From contig NZ_AP019700.1 of NCBI RefSeq assembly GCF_006738645.1, positions 2,988,001 through 3,052,000 on the forward strand: a DNA stretch of 64,000 nt, written 5' to 3'. Position 1 is the stretch's first letter. Each line of letters opens with the position of its first letter. Shown here one piece after another: positions 41,299 to 50,945 of the stretch. The notes under the pieces are model-generated. The model had not been told where the DNA came from and made no database searches. It saw only the letters and a list, made by a program, of their open reading frames with translations. The stretch is from Stella humosa. Its GTDB lineage: Bacteria > Pseudomonadota > Alphaproteobacteria > ATCC43930 > Allostellaceae. The position numbers and the translations under genes were made by a program.

Positions 41299-42450
41299 AT
41301 GACCGCTTTGCGTTTCGACCCGCCCACCCTGCCGCCCGGGGCCGAGGCCCTGCGCGAGGAGGTGCGGCGCTTCCTGGCCGACGAACGGGCCAAGGGCACC
41401 TGGAGCCCACGCGGCGACTTCGGGACCCACCCCGACACCGCCTTCAGCCGGCTGGTCGGCCAGCAGGGCTGGATCGGCATGACCTGGCCCAGGCAGTATG
41501 GCGGGCACGAGCGCAGCGGCCTGGAACGCTATGTCGTGACCGAGGAACTGCTGGTCTCTGGCGCCCCCATCACCGCCCACTGGATCGCCGACCGCCAGAG
41601 CGGGCCACTGATCCTGCGCGTCGGCACCGAGGCGCAGAAGCAGCGCTTCCTGCCGGCCATCGCGCGCGGCGAGATCTTCTTCTGCATCGGCATGAGCGAG
41701 CCGGATTCCGGCTCCGACCTGGTGTCGATCCGCACCAAGGGGACCAAGGTCGAAGGCGGCTGGCGCATCACCGGGCGTAAGGTGTGGACGTCGAACGCCC
41801 ATATCTGCGACTACGCCATCACGCTGGTGCGCACCGGCCCGCAGGAGCCCGACCGCCATTCCGGCCTGTCGCAGTTCATCCTCGACCTGAAGGCGCCGGG
41901 GGTCGAGATCCGCCCGATCCGCAACCTGGCCGGTCATCACGACTTCAACGAGATGATCCTGGACGACGTCTTCCTGGCCGACGACATGCTGGTCGGCCAG
42001 CCGGGCGACGGCTGGAAGCAGGTGACGAGCGAGCTCGCCTTCGAGCGCAGCGGGCCGGAACGGTTCCTGTCGACCTATCGCCTGCTGGCGGCCCTGGTCG
42101 ATCGCGGCGGCACCGCCCCCGACGACCGGGTGGCCGAGGCGACGGGCCGGTTCGTGGCGCATATGTGGGCACTCCGCGGCATGTCGCTGTCGATCGCTGG
42201 CATGCTGCAGGCGGGCGAGACGCCGAACCTGGAGGCGGCCTGCGTCAAGGACTTGGGCAACGCGTTCGAGCGGGCGATCCCCGAGACGGCGCGGCTGGTG
42301 GCGCCGTCGGCGATGCCCGTCGCCGGCGCCAACGACCCCTTCGAGACGATCCAGGCGGAGGCGGTGCTGAACGCCCCATCCATCACGCTGCGCGGCGGCA
42401 CGCGAGAGATCCTGCGCGGCATCATTGCCCGGGGGCTCGGCCTCAGATGA
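41299..42450 (+). CDS. Acyl-CoA dehydrogenase, large-type subunit
   Basis: 383 residues with a complete dehydrogenase fold: MTWPRQYGGHERS, FCIGMSEPDSGSDLVSIRTK, TGRKVWTSNAHICDYAITLV and a C-terminal SITLRGGTREILRGIIARGLG. The GGT site lacks the Glu used by medium-chain types, so the base is probably in the ELAFERSGPERF segment, as in isovaleryl- or long-chain-type enzymes. The stop overlaps the next dehydrogenase gene by 4 bp, implying a heteromeric enzyme. The ATG at 41299 begins the homology and has only a weak ribosome site. Confidence 0.88.
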   Translation: MTALRFDPPTLPPGAEALREEVRRFLADERAKGTWSPRGDFGTHPDTAFSRLVGQQGWIGMTWPRQYGGHERSGLERYVVTEELLVSGAPITAHWIADRQSGPLILRVGTEAQKQRFLPAIARGEIFFCIGMSEPDSGSDLVSIRTKGTKVEGGWRITGRKVWTSNAHICDYAITLVRTGPQEPDRHSGLSQFILDLKAPGVEIRPIRNLAGHHDFNEMILDDVFLADDMLVGQPGDGWKQVTSELAFERSGPERFLSTYRLLAALVDRGGTAPDDRVAEATGRFVAHMWALRGMSLSIAGMLQAGETPNLEAACVKDLGNAFERAIPETARLVAPSAMPVAGANDPFETIQAEAVLNAPSITLRGGTREILRGIIARGLGLR

Positions 42451-43448
42451 GCGATCTCGTTTTCGATACCGCCGACCGGCTGTTCCGCGACGCGGTCGAC
42501 AAAGACCTGCTGGACCGCACCGAGGCCGGCGCCTTCCCCGAGGCCCTGTGGCAGGCGGTCGAGGAAACTGGCCTGGTCGAGGCCTTCGCCGATCCGGACA
42601 CCGGCGTCGCCGATGCCGCCGCCGTGCTGCGCGCCGCCGGCCGCCATGCCGTGCCGCTGCCGATCGCCGAGACGCTGCTGGCCCGCCGCCTGCTCCAGCG
42701 GGCCGGGCTCGACATCCCGGCCGGGCCGCTGGCCCTGGCGCCGACCGACGTCAACGACCGTTCGGCCTTTGCCGGCGGGCGACTGATGGGGACCTTCTAC
42801 AGCGTTGGCTGGGCCAGCCGGGCCACGGCGATCGTCGCCCTGGCGGACGGCCATGTGCTGGTGGTCGACCCGGCCCGGGCGCGGATCGAGCCCGGCCGGA
42901 ACCTGGCCGGCGAGCCACGCGAGATCGTGACGATCGACGGCCCGCCGCTGGCGGCCGCCCGCGCGCCGATCATGCCCGAGACGCTGCGCCGCGAGGGTGC
43001 CTGGTCGCGCAGCCTGCTGATGCTGGGGGCGATGGAGACCACGCTGGAGGTGGCCGCCACCTATGCCAACGACCGCGTGCAGTTCGGCCGGCCGATCGGC
43101 AAGCAGCAGTCGATCCAGCACCAGCTTGCCCTGATGGCCGAGGAGGTGGCGGCGTCGGCCGTCGCCGCCCGCCTGGCAACCGAGCGCCTGGACGGCGACG
43201 AGGCTTTCCTGGCCGTTGCCTGCGCCAAGATCCGCTGCGGCGAGGCGGCCGGCAAGGCGGCCGAATATGCCCATCAGGTGATGGGGGCGATCGGCTTCAC
43301 CCACGAGCACACGCTGCACCACCTGACCCGGCGCCTGTGGTCGTGGCGCGACGAGTATGGCCGCGAGAGCGACTGGTCGATCGAACTGGGCCAGCGCGTC
43401 GCCCTGGTCGGCGCCAATGGCCTCTGGCCCTGGCTGACGCGCGCTTGA
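42447..43448 (+). CDS. Acyl-CoA dehydrogenase-like partner subunit
   Basis: 333 residues, a shorter and more divergent dehydrogenase. The FAD/dimer region is kept (TYANDRVQFGRPIGKQQSIQH), as is the terminal MGAIGFTHEHTLHHLTRRLW, but the catalytic middle segments (SEPxxGSD, WITNG) are not evident. Such proteins form alpha2beta2 heterotetramers with a full-size dehydrogenase, as FadE28/FadE29 do. Its ATG overlaps the partner's stop (ATGA), and its stop overlaps the next ATG (TGATG). Confidence 0.82.
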   Translation: MSDLVFDTADRLFRDAVDKDLLDRTEAGAFPEALWQAVEETGLVEAFADPDTGVADAAAVLRAAGRHAVPLPIAETLLARRLLQRAGLDIPAGPLALAPTDVNDRSAFAGGRLMGTFYSVGWASRATAIVALADGHVLVVDPARARIEPGRNLAGEPREIVTIDGPPLAAARAPIMPETLRREGAWSRSLLMLGAMETTLEVAATYANDRVQFGRPIGKQQSIQHQLALMAEEVAASAVAARLATERLDGDEAFLAVACAKIRCGEAAGKAAEYAHQVMGAIGFTHEHTLHHLTRRLWSWRDEYGRESDWSIELGQRVALVGANGLWPWLTRA

Positions 43449-45598
43449 TGGCGGCCCCCGGCGTGGGCGGTCACGCCCTCGCCCCCTTCTTCGCCCCGCG
43501 CTCGGTCGCCGTCGTCGGCGCCGCCGACGATCCGACGCGCCTGCGTGGCCGTATCCTGGCGCAACTGCTGAAGGGCGGCTTCGCCGGGCCGGTCTATCCC
43601 GTGCACCCGACCGCGGCCACGATCCAGGGCCTGCCCGCCTATCCGTCCGTCGGTGCCACGCCGGCGCCGGCCGACCTGGCGCTGGTCGCGATTCCGTCCG
43701 ACCGGGTACCGGGGGTGCTGGAGGAATGCGCGGCCGCCGGCGTCCGCAGCGTGCTGGTCTATTCCGGCGGCTTCGCCGAGGAGGGTGGCGAGAAGTCCCA
43801 GCTCCAGGACGAGGTGGCCGCCATCGCCGCGCGCACCGGCATCCGCGTCGGCGGCCCGAATAGCGTCGGCTTCCTCAACATCGCCGACGCCGTCTGCGCC
43901 ACCTTCAGCCCGGCCATCGACTTCGACGCGCTGCCAGCCCAGCGCCAAGCGGCCGGCAAGCGCATCGGCATCGTCTCGCAGTCGGGCGGGCTGGGCTTCG
44001 CCATCTTCAATCGCGGCCTGCGTCGGCACCTGGCCTTCAGTCATGTGGTGAACACGGGCAACGAGGCCGACATCGACGCGACCGACGTGCTGGATTTCCT
44101 GGTGGAGGATCCAGCGACCGGTGTCATCGCCATGTTCCTGGAATCGATCCGCCGTGGCGACCGCTTCCAGGCGGTCGCCGCCAAGGCGCTGGAGCGCGGC
44201 AAGCCGATCATCGTCGCCAAGGTCGGCCGGTCGGAAGCCGGCCAGCGCGCCGCCCTGTCGCACACCGCCAGCCTGACCGGGGCGGACGCGGTCTATGACT
44301 CGGTCTTCCGCCATCTCGGCATCATCCGGGTCGACGACCAGGACGCCATGCTGGATGCAGCGCAGGCGCTGTCGCTGTGCCCGCCGCTGGCCGGACGCCG
44401 GGTCGGCATCGTCACCATCTCGGGCGGGGTAGGCGGCTGGATGGCCGACACCCTGTCCGGCCAGGGCTTCACCGTGCCGGCACTGTCGGCCGCCACCCAG
44501 GCGGAGATCCGCACCTGGCTGCCGGCCTTCGGCGCGGCGTTCAACCCCATCGACATCACCGCCAACGCGATGGAGAACGACCACCGCGCCCGCAGCCTGG
44601 AGACGCTGGCCGCAGCGGACGAGGTCGACGCCATTGTCAACGTGTCTTCGCTGGCCGCCGACCCGCGCCTGCCGCTGGAGCGCGACCGGCTGGCCGCCCT
44701 GGCGCGGACCAGTACCCGGCCGATCCTCTTCTACAGCTACCCGCTGCCGTCGCCGGCCGCCGCCGATATGCTGGCTGCCATCGGCATCCCCCTCTACACC
44801 AGCCTGGGCGGGGTCGCTCGCGCGCTGGATGCCCTGGCGCGCTATCACGAGGCCCGCCAGCCCAGGCCCGATGCGCCATCCGGCGGCAATGGGGCGGCGG
44901 CGCGCGCCGCGCTCGACCGGGCCGGCGGGAACCTCTGCGAGTACGAGGCCGCTCCGATCCTGGCCGCCTATGGCATCGCCGCGGCGCCGAGCCACCTCGC
45001 CCGCACCGCCAGCGAGGCCGTAGCAGCCGCCGCCCGCCTGGGCTTTCCCGTTGCCCTCAAGGTCCAGTCGCCGGACATCCTGCACAAGACCGAGGCCGGC
45101 GGCGTCGCCCTCGGCCTGGCCGACGAGGACGCCGTCGCGCGTGCCTTCGCGGCGATGGATGCCCAGGTCCGCGCCAGCCACCCCGCGGCCGCCATCCATG
45201 GCATCCTGGTGCAGAAGATGGCGCCCAGGGGGGTGGAGATGATCGCCGCCGTCGTCGCCGACCCGGGCTTCGGGCCGCAGGTCAGCCTGGGTTTCGGCGG
45301 TGTGCTGGTGGAGTTGCTGGGCGACCTCGCCATGGCCCCCGCCCCGCTTGCCACCGCCACGGTCGAGCGCATGGTCGGCCAACTGCGCGGCGCGCGCCTG
45401 CTGGACGGCTGGCGCGGTGCGCCGCCGGCCGACCGCGCCGCGTTCGCGGACCTCGCCTCGCGCCTGTCGCGGCTGGCCGCCGACCTCGGCGATCGCATCC
45501 TCGAAATCGAACTCAACCCCGTGCTCGTCCACCCCGCGGGCCAGGGCGTCACGATCGTCGACGCCCTCATCCGCCAGCGGCCGAAGGAACCGACATGA
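43448..45598 (+). CDS. NDP-forming acyl-CoA synthetase, second copy
   Basis: 716 residues: CoA-binding domain (FFAPRSVAVVGAADDPTRLRG), succinyl-CoA-ligase-like domain (GIVSQSGGLGFAIFNRGLRR; GRSEAGQRAALSHTASLTG with the phospho-His), and C-terminal ATP-grasp (FPVALKVQSPDILHKTEAGG). Domain order is the same as in the paralogue at 25162-27249. It would activate the acid released by the upstream amidohydrolase to its CoA ester, feeding the dehydrogenase pair and the enoyl-CoA hydratase. It is translationally coupled at both ends (TGATG, ATGA). Confidence 0.88.
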   Translation: MAAPGVGGHALAPFFAPRSVAVVGAADDPTRLRGRILAQLLKGGFAGPVYPVHPTAATIQGLPAYPSVGATPAPADLALVAIPSDRVPGVLEECAAAGVRSVLVYSGGFAEEGGEKSQLQDEVAAIAARTGIRVGGPNSVGFLNIADAVCATFSPAIDFDALPAQRQAAGKRIGIVSQSGGLGFAIFNRGLRRHLAFSHVVNTGNEADIDATDVLDFLVEDPATGVIAMFLESIRRGDRFQAVAAKALERGKPIIVAKVGRSEAGQRAALSHTASLTGADAVYDSVFRHLGIIRVDDQDAMLDAAQALSLCPPLAGRRVGIVTISGGVGGWMADTLSGQGFTVPALSAATQAEIRTWLPAFGAAFNPIDITANAMENDHRARSLETLAAADEVDAIVNVSSLAADPRLPLERDRLAALARTSTRPILFYSYPLPSPAAADMLAAIGIPLYTSLGGVARALDALARYHEARQPRPDAPSGGNGAAARAALDRAGGNLCEYEAAPILAAYGIAAAPSHLARTASEAVAAAARLGFPVALKVQSPDILHKTEAGGVALGLADEDAVARAFAAMDAQVRASHPAAAIHGILVQKMAPRGVEMIAAVVADPGFGPQVSLGFGGVLVELLGDLAMAPAPLATATVERMVGQLRGARLLDGWRGAPPADRAAFADLASRLSRLAADLGDRILEIELNPVLVHPAGQGVTIVDALIRQRPKEPT

Positions 45599-46383
45599 CC
45601 GACCATCTGCTGTTCGCCGTCGAGGACGGCATCGCCACCATCACGCTCAACCGGCCGGAGCGGATGAACGCCTTCACCTTCGAGATGATCGACGCCTGGG
45701 TCGAGCGCATCCAGCAAGTGCGCCAGGACGACGGGATCAAGGTGCTGGTGGTGACGGGTGCCGGCAAGGCGTTCTGCGCCGGCGGCGACATCGTCGAGAT
45801 GAAGGACCGGCTGGCGCAGACGCCGCTTCAGCGCAAGAACGAGCTGTGGACGCGCATCCAGCGCATCCCGCTGTCGCTGGAAGACCTCGACAAGCCGGTG
45901 CTGATGGCGGTCAACGGGGCGGCCACGGGTGCCGGCATGGACCTGGCCCTGCAAGGCGACCTGCGCTACGCGGCGGCGGGTGCCCGCTTCGCCGAGACCT
46001 ATGTGAAGGTCGGGCTGGTGCCGGGGGCTGGCGGCGCCTGGTACCTGCCGCGCGTCGTCGGCGTCGCCAAGGCACTAGAGCTGTTCTGGACGGCGGACTT
46101 CGTCGACGGGGCGGAGGCCGAGCGCATTGGCCTCGTCAACAAGGTGGTGCCCGACGAGGAACTGCTGCCCCACGTCTATGGCGTCGCGCGCAAGATCGCC
46201 GGCAGCGCCATGCTGGCCGCCCGCCTGATCAAGCGCGCGGTCTATCAGGGCATGCGCACCGACCTGCGCACCAGCCTCGACATGATCTCCTCGCACTACG
46301 CCGTGGCGACGGCCGGCGAGGACCATCGCGAGGCGGTCGACGCCTTCATCGAGAAGCGCAAGCCCAGCTTCACCGGCCGCTGA
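45595..46383 (+). CDS. Enoyl-CoA hydratase/isomerase (crotonase family)
   Basis: 262 residues. Crotonase landmarks: ITLNRPERMNAFTFEM, GAGKAFCAGGDIVEM (oxyanion hole and CoA pocket), and MAVNGAATGAGMDLALQGDLRYAAAGARFAETYVKVGLVPGAG, with the catalytic-region Glu in FAETYVKVGLVPGAG. It hydrates a trans-2-enoyl-CoA or performs a related isomerisation. As last of the acyl-CoA block, it follows the synthetase with a 4-bp overlap. The substrate should match that of the dehydrogenase pair. Confidence 0.9.
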   Translation: MTDHLLFAVEDGIATITLNRPERMNAFTFEMIDAWVERIQQVRQDDGIKVLVVTGAGKAFCAGGDIVEMKDRLAQTPLQRKNELWTRIQRIPLSLEDLDKPVLMAVNGAATGAGMDLALQGDLRYAAAGARFAETYVKVGLVPGAGGAWYLPRVVGVAKALELFWTADFVDGAEAERIGLVNKVVPDEELLPHVYGVARKIAGSAMLAARLIKRAVYQGMRTDLRTSLDMISSHYAVATAGEDHREAVDAFIEKRKPSFTGR

Positions 46384-46401
46384 GCCCCGGGGGGTACGGC
46401 A

Positions 46402-47229
46402 GTGGCCAGTTTCCTCATGGTCGGCAGCGCCCATGTCGACCGGGTCTGGCGGCTGACCGGGCCGCTGGTACCGGGCGGCCGGCAGCGCCATACCGGCGTC
46501 GAATCGCGCTATGGCGGCGGCGCCTTCCACACCGGCAGCGTGCTGCTGGCGCTGGGCCACAAGGTGGGCCTGGCGACCGCCCTGTCGGGCGACGAGACTG
46601 GCCGGCGCCACCGCCAGGCGCTGGCCGACCGCGGCTTCGATCTGGCCGCGGTCGAGACCGTCGAGCAGCCGACCGAACCGCTCGAAATCCTGCTCGACCC
46701 GGCCGGCGACCGCACCATCCTGCTGCCCGCCGTGCCGCGCGTCATCCAGGCGGACCTCGACGCCGACGGTGCCGACCTCGTCTATCTCAACGTGCGCAAC
46801 CGGCCCGGCCGGCCCGAGACGCTGGACCGGCTGGCGCCCCGCATCGTCTCCCAGCTACCGCTGGATCGCGAAGAACGCCGGCCGTCCCGGATCCTGGTCG
46901 CCTCGCGTTCGGACTTGCCCGGTCTCTCCGACGCAGCGCTGCTGACGCGGGCCCTGGGCGTGGCCGGACCGGCCTTCGAGTGGCTGGTCGTGACCGCCGG
47001 TGCACAACCGGTGACCGTGCTGGGCAACGGCCCGTCGGCCACGGTGCCCGTGCCGCCGCTGCCGGCCGGCACCGACACCACGGGTGCCGGCGATTTCTTC
47101 GCCGCCGGCCTGCTCGACGGCCTGGCCCAGGGCATGGCCGCGGCTGATGCCGCCGGCCATGCCGTGGAGATCGGCCGGCAGGTGCTGCTCGACCGGGCGC
47201 GCTTCGTAGACGCCCGGATCGGCAGCTAG
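46402..47229 (+). CDS. PfkB-family carbohydrate kinase
   Basis: 275 residues. The ribokinase/PfkB signature is at the C-terminal end, DTTGAGDFFAAGLLDG, containing the catalytic base Asp and anion hole. The N-terminal GSAHVDRVWRLTGPLVPGGR and YGGGAFHTGSVLLALGHKV match the substrate-binding lid. The family phosphorylates sugars and nucleosides. Start GTG at 46402 after a GGGGGG tract, 18 bp past the hydratase. It does not obviously fit the acyl-CoA pathway and may simply lie downstream. Substrate unknown. Confidence 0.82.
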   Translation: MASFLMVGSAHVDRVWRLTGPLVPGGRQRHTGVESRYGGGAFHTGSVLLALGHKVGLATALSGDETGRRHRQALADRGFDLAAVETVEQPTEPLEILLDPAGDRTILLPAVPRVIQADLDADGADLVYLNVRNRPGRPETLDRLAPRIVSQLPLDREERRPSRILVASRSDLPGLSDAALLTRALGVAGPAFEWLVVTAGAQPVTVLGNGPSATVPVPPLPAGTDTTGAGDFFAAGLLDGLAQGMAAADAAGHAVEIGRQVLLDRARFVDARIGS

Positions 47230-47230
47230 C

Positions 47231-47650
47231 TCAATGCTGGCCGAGCAGCTTCCAGATGCCGCTCGACACCAGGATCGTCTTGTCCCCCACGGTCAGGGTG
47301 CCCCGGATGAAGACCACCGACCGGGTGACGCGGACCAGTTCGGGCGTGCCCAGGATCCAGTCGCCTTCCTTGGCGGCGGTCACGAACTCGTTGTTCAGGC
47401 TGATGGTCGCGCAACGCTTGCGCCCCGCCGCGAAATGGACCGAGATGCCCAGCATCTCGTCGGCGAACGACATCAGGCAGCCACCATGGACGACCTGGTT
47501 ATTGTTCAGGTGGCGCTGTTCGGCGCGGAAGCCGAACACCCAGCGCCCCTCGGATTCCTCCTTGCGGTAGAACGGGCCGAGGTTGGCGGAATACCGATCC
47601 GCCCGCGGCGACATGACCTCGAAACCAGGCGGAACTTCGATCGCGCTCAT
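47231..47650 (-). CDS. PaaI-type hot-dog thioesterase
   Basis: 139 residues. The hot-dog core carries NNNQVVHGGCLMSFADEMLG, the HGGxLxxxAD active-site helix of PaaI/YigI-type acyl-CoA thioesterases, then ATISLNNEFVTAAKEGDWI. It hydrolyses acyl- or aryl-CoA esters, releasing stalled CoA. The ATG at 47650 begins homology. It converges with the PfkB kinase, with one base between the stops, and reads divergently from the enol-lactonase-like gene. Confidence 0.85.
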   Translation of the reverse strand: MSAIEVPPGFEVMSPRADRYSANLGPFYRKEESEGRWVFGFRAEQRHLNNNQVVHGGCLMSFADEMLGISVHFAAGRKRCATISLNNEFVTAAKEGDWILGTPELVRVTRSVVFIRGTLTVGDKTILVSSGIWKLLGQH

Positions 47651-47765
47651 TCTGTGACGCTTCCTTTCGACTGCGTGCTTGCGCCCGGCCGGCGGGCGGC
47701 GAATCCTGGGCGGGCCGGACATTAGCCCGACCGCCGCGCCCGGTCATAGCATCAGGAGGCCGACG

Positions 47766-48571
47766 TTGCCCCACCATACGATCGTCCATCCGACCACGGG
47801 CGAATACCGCATCCACTACCGCTTCGACGGGCCGGCCGACCGGCCGGTGGTCGTGCTGGCCCATTCGCTGGCCGCCTCCAGCGCCATGTGGGCGTCGCAG
47901 ATGCCGTTCCTGACCGCGCGGTTCCGCGTGCTGTCGGTCGACATGCGCGGCCATGGCGGCAGCGACGCGCCCGAGGGCGCCTATCACCCGGATGGCCTGG
48001 GCGAGGACTTCCGCTCGCTGCTGGCCCATCTCGGCCTGGAATCGGTCGACTTCATCGGGCTGTCCATGGGCGGCATGATCGGCATGACGCTGGCGACCGC
48101 CCATCCCGGCCTGCTGCGCAGCCTGGTCCTCTGCGACACCATGTGCGAGGTGCCGGACGGCGCCCGCGCGGCCTTCGGCGAGCGCGTGGCCATTGCCCGC
48201 AGCCAGGGCATGGCGGCACTGGTGGAGCCCACCATCGGCCGCTGGTTCACGCCGGCCTTCGTCGCCGCCAACCCGCCGATCCTGGATGCCGTGCGCGCCG
48301 ACATCCGCAACACGCCCGTCGCCGGCTATGCCGGCTGCGTCGCCGCCATCCAGGCGCTCGACCTGCGCCAGCGTATCCCCGCGATCGCGATCCCGACGCT
48401 GGTCATCGTCGGCCGTGACGACCCGGCGACGCCGCCCGCCGCCTCTGCCGTCATCCACCGCGCCATCCCCGGCAGTTCCATGGTGGTGCTGGACGACGCC
48501 TCGCATTTGTCCAACATCGAGCAGCCGGAGGCCTTCGACGCCGCACTCGCCGCCTTCTACGGGGCCGGCCG

Positions 48572-48575
<4 letters not shown>
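47766..48575 (+). CDS. Alpha/beta hydrolase, 3-oxoadipate enol-lactonase-like
   Basis: 269 residues. IHYRFDGPADRPVVVLAHSL with SVDMRGHGGSDAP leads to the nucleophile elbow IGLSMGGMIGMTLA (Ser), an acid in VGRDDPATPP and the catalytic His in DDASHLSNIEQPE. The closest recognisable family is PcaD. The start is TTG at 47766 with AGGAGG 6 bp upstream; no ATG fits. The stop overlaps the next gene's GTG by 4 bp. Pairing with an enolase-superfamily enzyme suggests lactone or aromatic ring-cleavage chemistry. Confidence 0.82.
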
Positions 48576-49663
<1,088 letters not shown>

Positions 49664-49686
49664 CGATCCCGGGAAAGGACAGCGCC

Positions 49687-50751
49687 ATGGAGATCGGCCT
49701 TTTCATCCTGCAGCAGATGCGTGATCCGTCGGTCCCGGCCGGCCGCGTCGTCGGCGACGCCATAGCCCAGACCGTGCTGGCCGAGGAGCTGGGCTTCGAC
49801 ACGGTGTGGTTCGCCGAACACCATTTCGCCAACCTCGGCATGTGCCCGTCGCCGCTGCTGATGGCGGCCCATGCGGCCGCGCGGACCAGCCGCATCCGGC
49901 TGGGCACCGGTGTCGTGGTCCTGCCCTTCTACAACCCGATGCGGCTGGCCGACGAGGTCGCCTATGTCGACCAGCTGTCGGGCGGCCGCCTGTCGCTCGG
50001 CATCGGCAGCGGCAGCCATCGCCACGAGTTCTCGGGCCTGGGCGTGCCGATCGCCGAGGCCCGCGCCCGCTTCGGCGAAGCACTCGACGTGCTGGACATG
50101 GCGCTGGACCACGACCGCGTCGAATATCAGGGCCGGTTCGTCCAGGTGCCCGAGACCTTCCTGCCGCTGCGCCCGGTGCAGCAGCCCGTGCCGATCTTCC
50201 TGGCGGGCCTGGCCAAGGACCCGGCGATGATCGAGCGGGTGGCCCGGCGACGCTACACGCCCTTCGTCTCGGCCATGTGGATGCCGGCTGCCGCGGTCGC
50301 CGCCATCCGCGCGCCCTACGACGCCGCCCGGAAGGCCGCCGGCCGCGACCCGGCGGTGGAGCCCTTTGCCATCCAGCGCCTGCTCTACGTCACCGACGAC
50401 CGGGCCGATGCCGAGGACGCCGCCCGGCGCGCGATCTATACCCATCGCGTGGTCGCCGCCCTGAAGGCCGGCCAGGGCCGCTTCGCGGACGGCTATGTCG
50501 AGGAGGTGGCGACCGACCACGACCCTTCCGTCGAAGATGTGCTGTCGAAGGCGCTGATCGGCCCGCCGGAGCGGCTGGTCGAGATGCTGCGGCAGGACGT
50601 GGCCGAGATCGGCCCAAGCCATCTCAGCCTGTTCATGAACTTCGGCGGCATGGAGCATGCCCGGGTTGCCCGGTCGATGGAGCGTTTCGCCCGCGAGGTC
50701 CGTCCGCATCTTGGCCAATGGGCCGGCCGCCGCGCCCAGGCCGCCGAATGA
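49687..50751 (+). CDS. LLM-class flavin-dependent oxidoreductase
   Basis: 354 residues of the bacterial luciferase fold: IGLFILQQMRDPS, LAEELGFDTVWFAEHHFANL, RIRLGTGVVVLPFYNPMRLADEVAYVDQLSGGRLSLGIGSG. The last segments are the flavin-binding pattern. Members are FMNH2-dependent monooxygenases or F420 enzymes. The ATG at 49687 follows AAAGGACA. It continues the plus-strand series begun by the enol-lactonase-like gene, 23 bp after the enolase-family gene, and overlaps the DUF3553 gene by 4 bp. The oxidised substrate is unknown. Confidence 0.86.
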   Translation: MEIGLFILQQMRDPSVPAGRVVGDAIAQTVLAEELGFDTVWFAEHHFANLGMCPSPLLMAAHAAARTSRIRLGTGVVVLPFYNPMRLADEVAYVDQLSGGRLSLGIGSGSHRHEFSGLGVPIAEARARFGEALDVLDMALDHDRVEYQGRFVQVPETFLPLRPVQQPVPIFLAGLAKDPAMIERVARRRYTPFVSAMWMPAAAVAAIRAPYDAARKAAGRDPAVEPFAIQRLLYVTDDRADAEDAARRAIYTHRVVAALKAGQGRFADGYVEEVATDHDPSVEDVLSKALIGPPERLVEMLRQDVAEIGPSHLSLFMNFGGMEHARVARSMERFAREVRPHLGQWAGRRAQAAE

Positions 50752-50945
50752 AGGACGACATGGCTGGCGGCGGCTGGACGCCGGGCGCCCTGGTGCGCCA
50801 TCCCGACGAGCCCGACTGGGGGCTGGGCCAGGTCCAGTCGGCGATCGGCGACCGGGTCACAGTCAATTTCGAGCATCGCGGCAAGGTGCTGATCAATACC
50901 GCGGTGATCCGGCTGACCGCCGAACCGCGGCCGGACCGGCGATGA
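50748..50945 (+). CDS. DUF3553 small protein
   Basis: 65 residues. The DUF3553 pattern fills most of the chain: WTPGALVRHPDEPDWGLGQV, QSAIGDRVTVNFEHRGKVLI, TAVIRL. It probably forms a small beta barrel; related segments are found attached to UvrD-type helicases. The function is unknown. Starts at ATG 50748 (overlapping the upstream stop) or ATG 50760; its stop overlaps the DUF364 gene, so it is translated between two coupled genes. Confidence 0.82.
   Translation: MKDDMAGGGWTPGALVRHPDEPDWGLGQVQSAIGDRVTVNFEHRGKVLINTAVIRLTAEPRPDRR

Noticed and set aside
43274-45532. A 752-codon open frame on the minus strand
   Set aside because: It is the mirror of the second acyl-CoA synthetase; that synthetase has a full set of motifs and operon coupling, while this frame has none.
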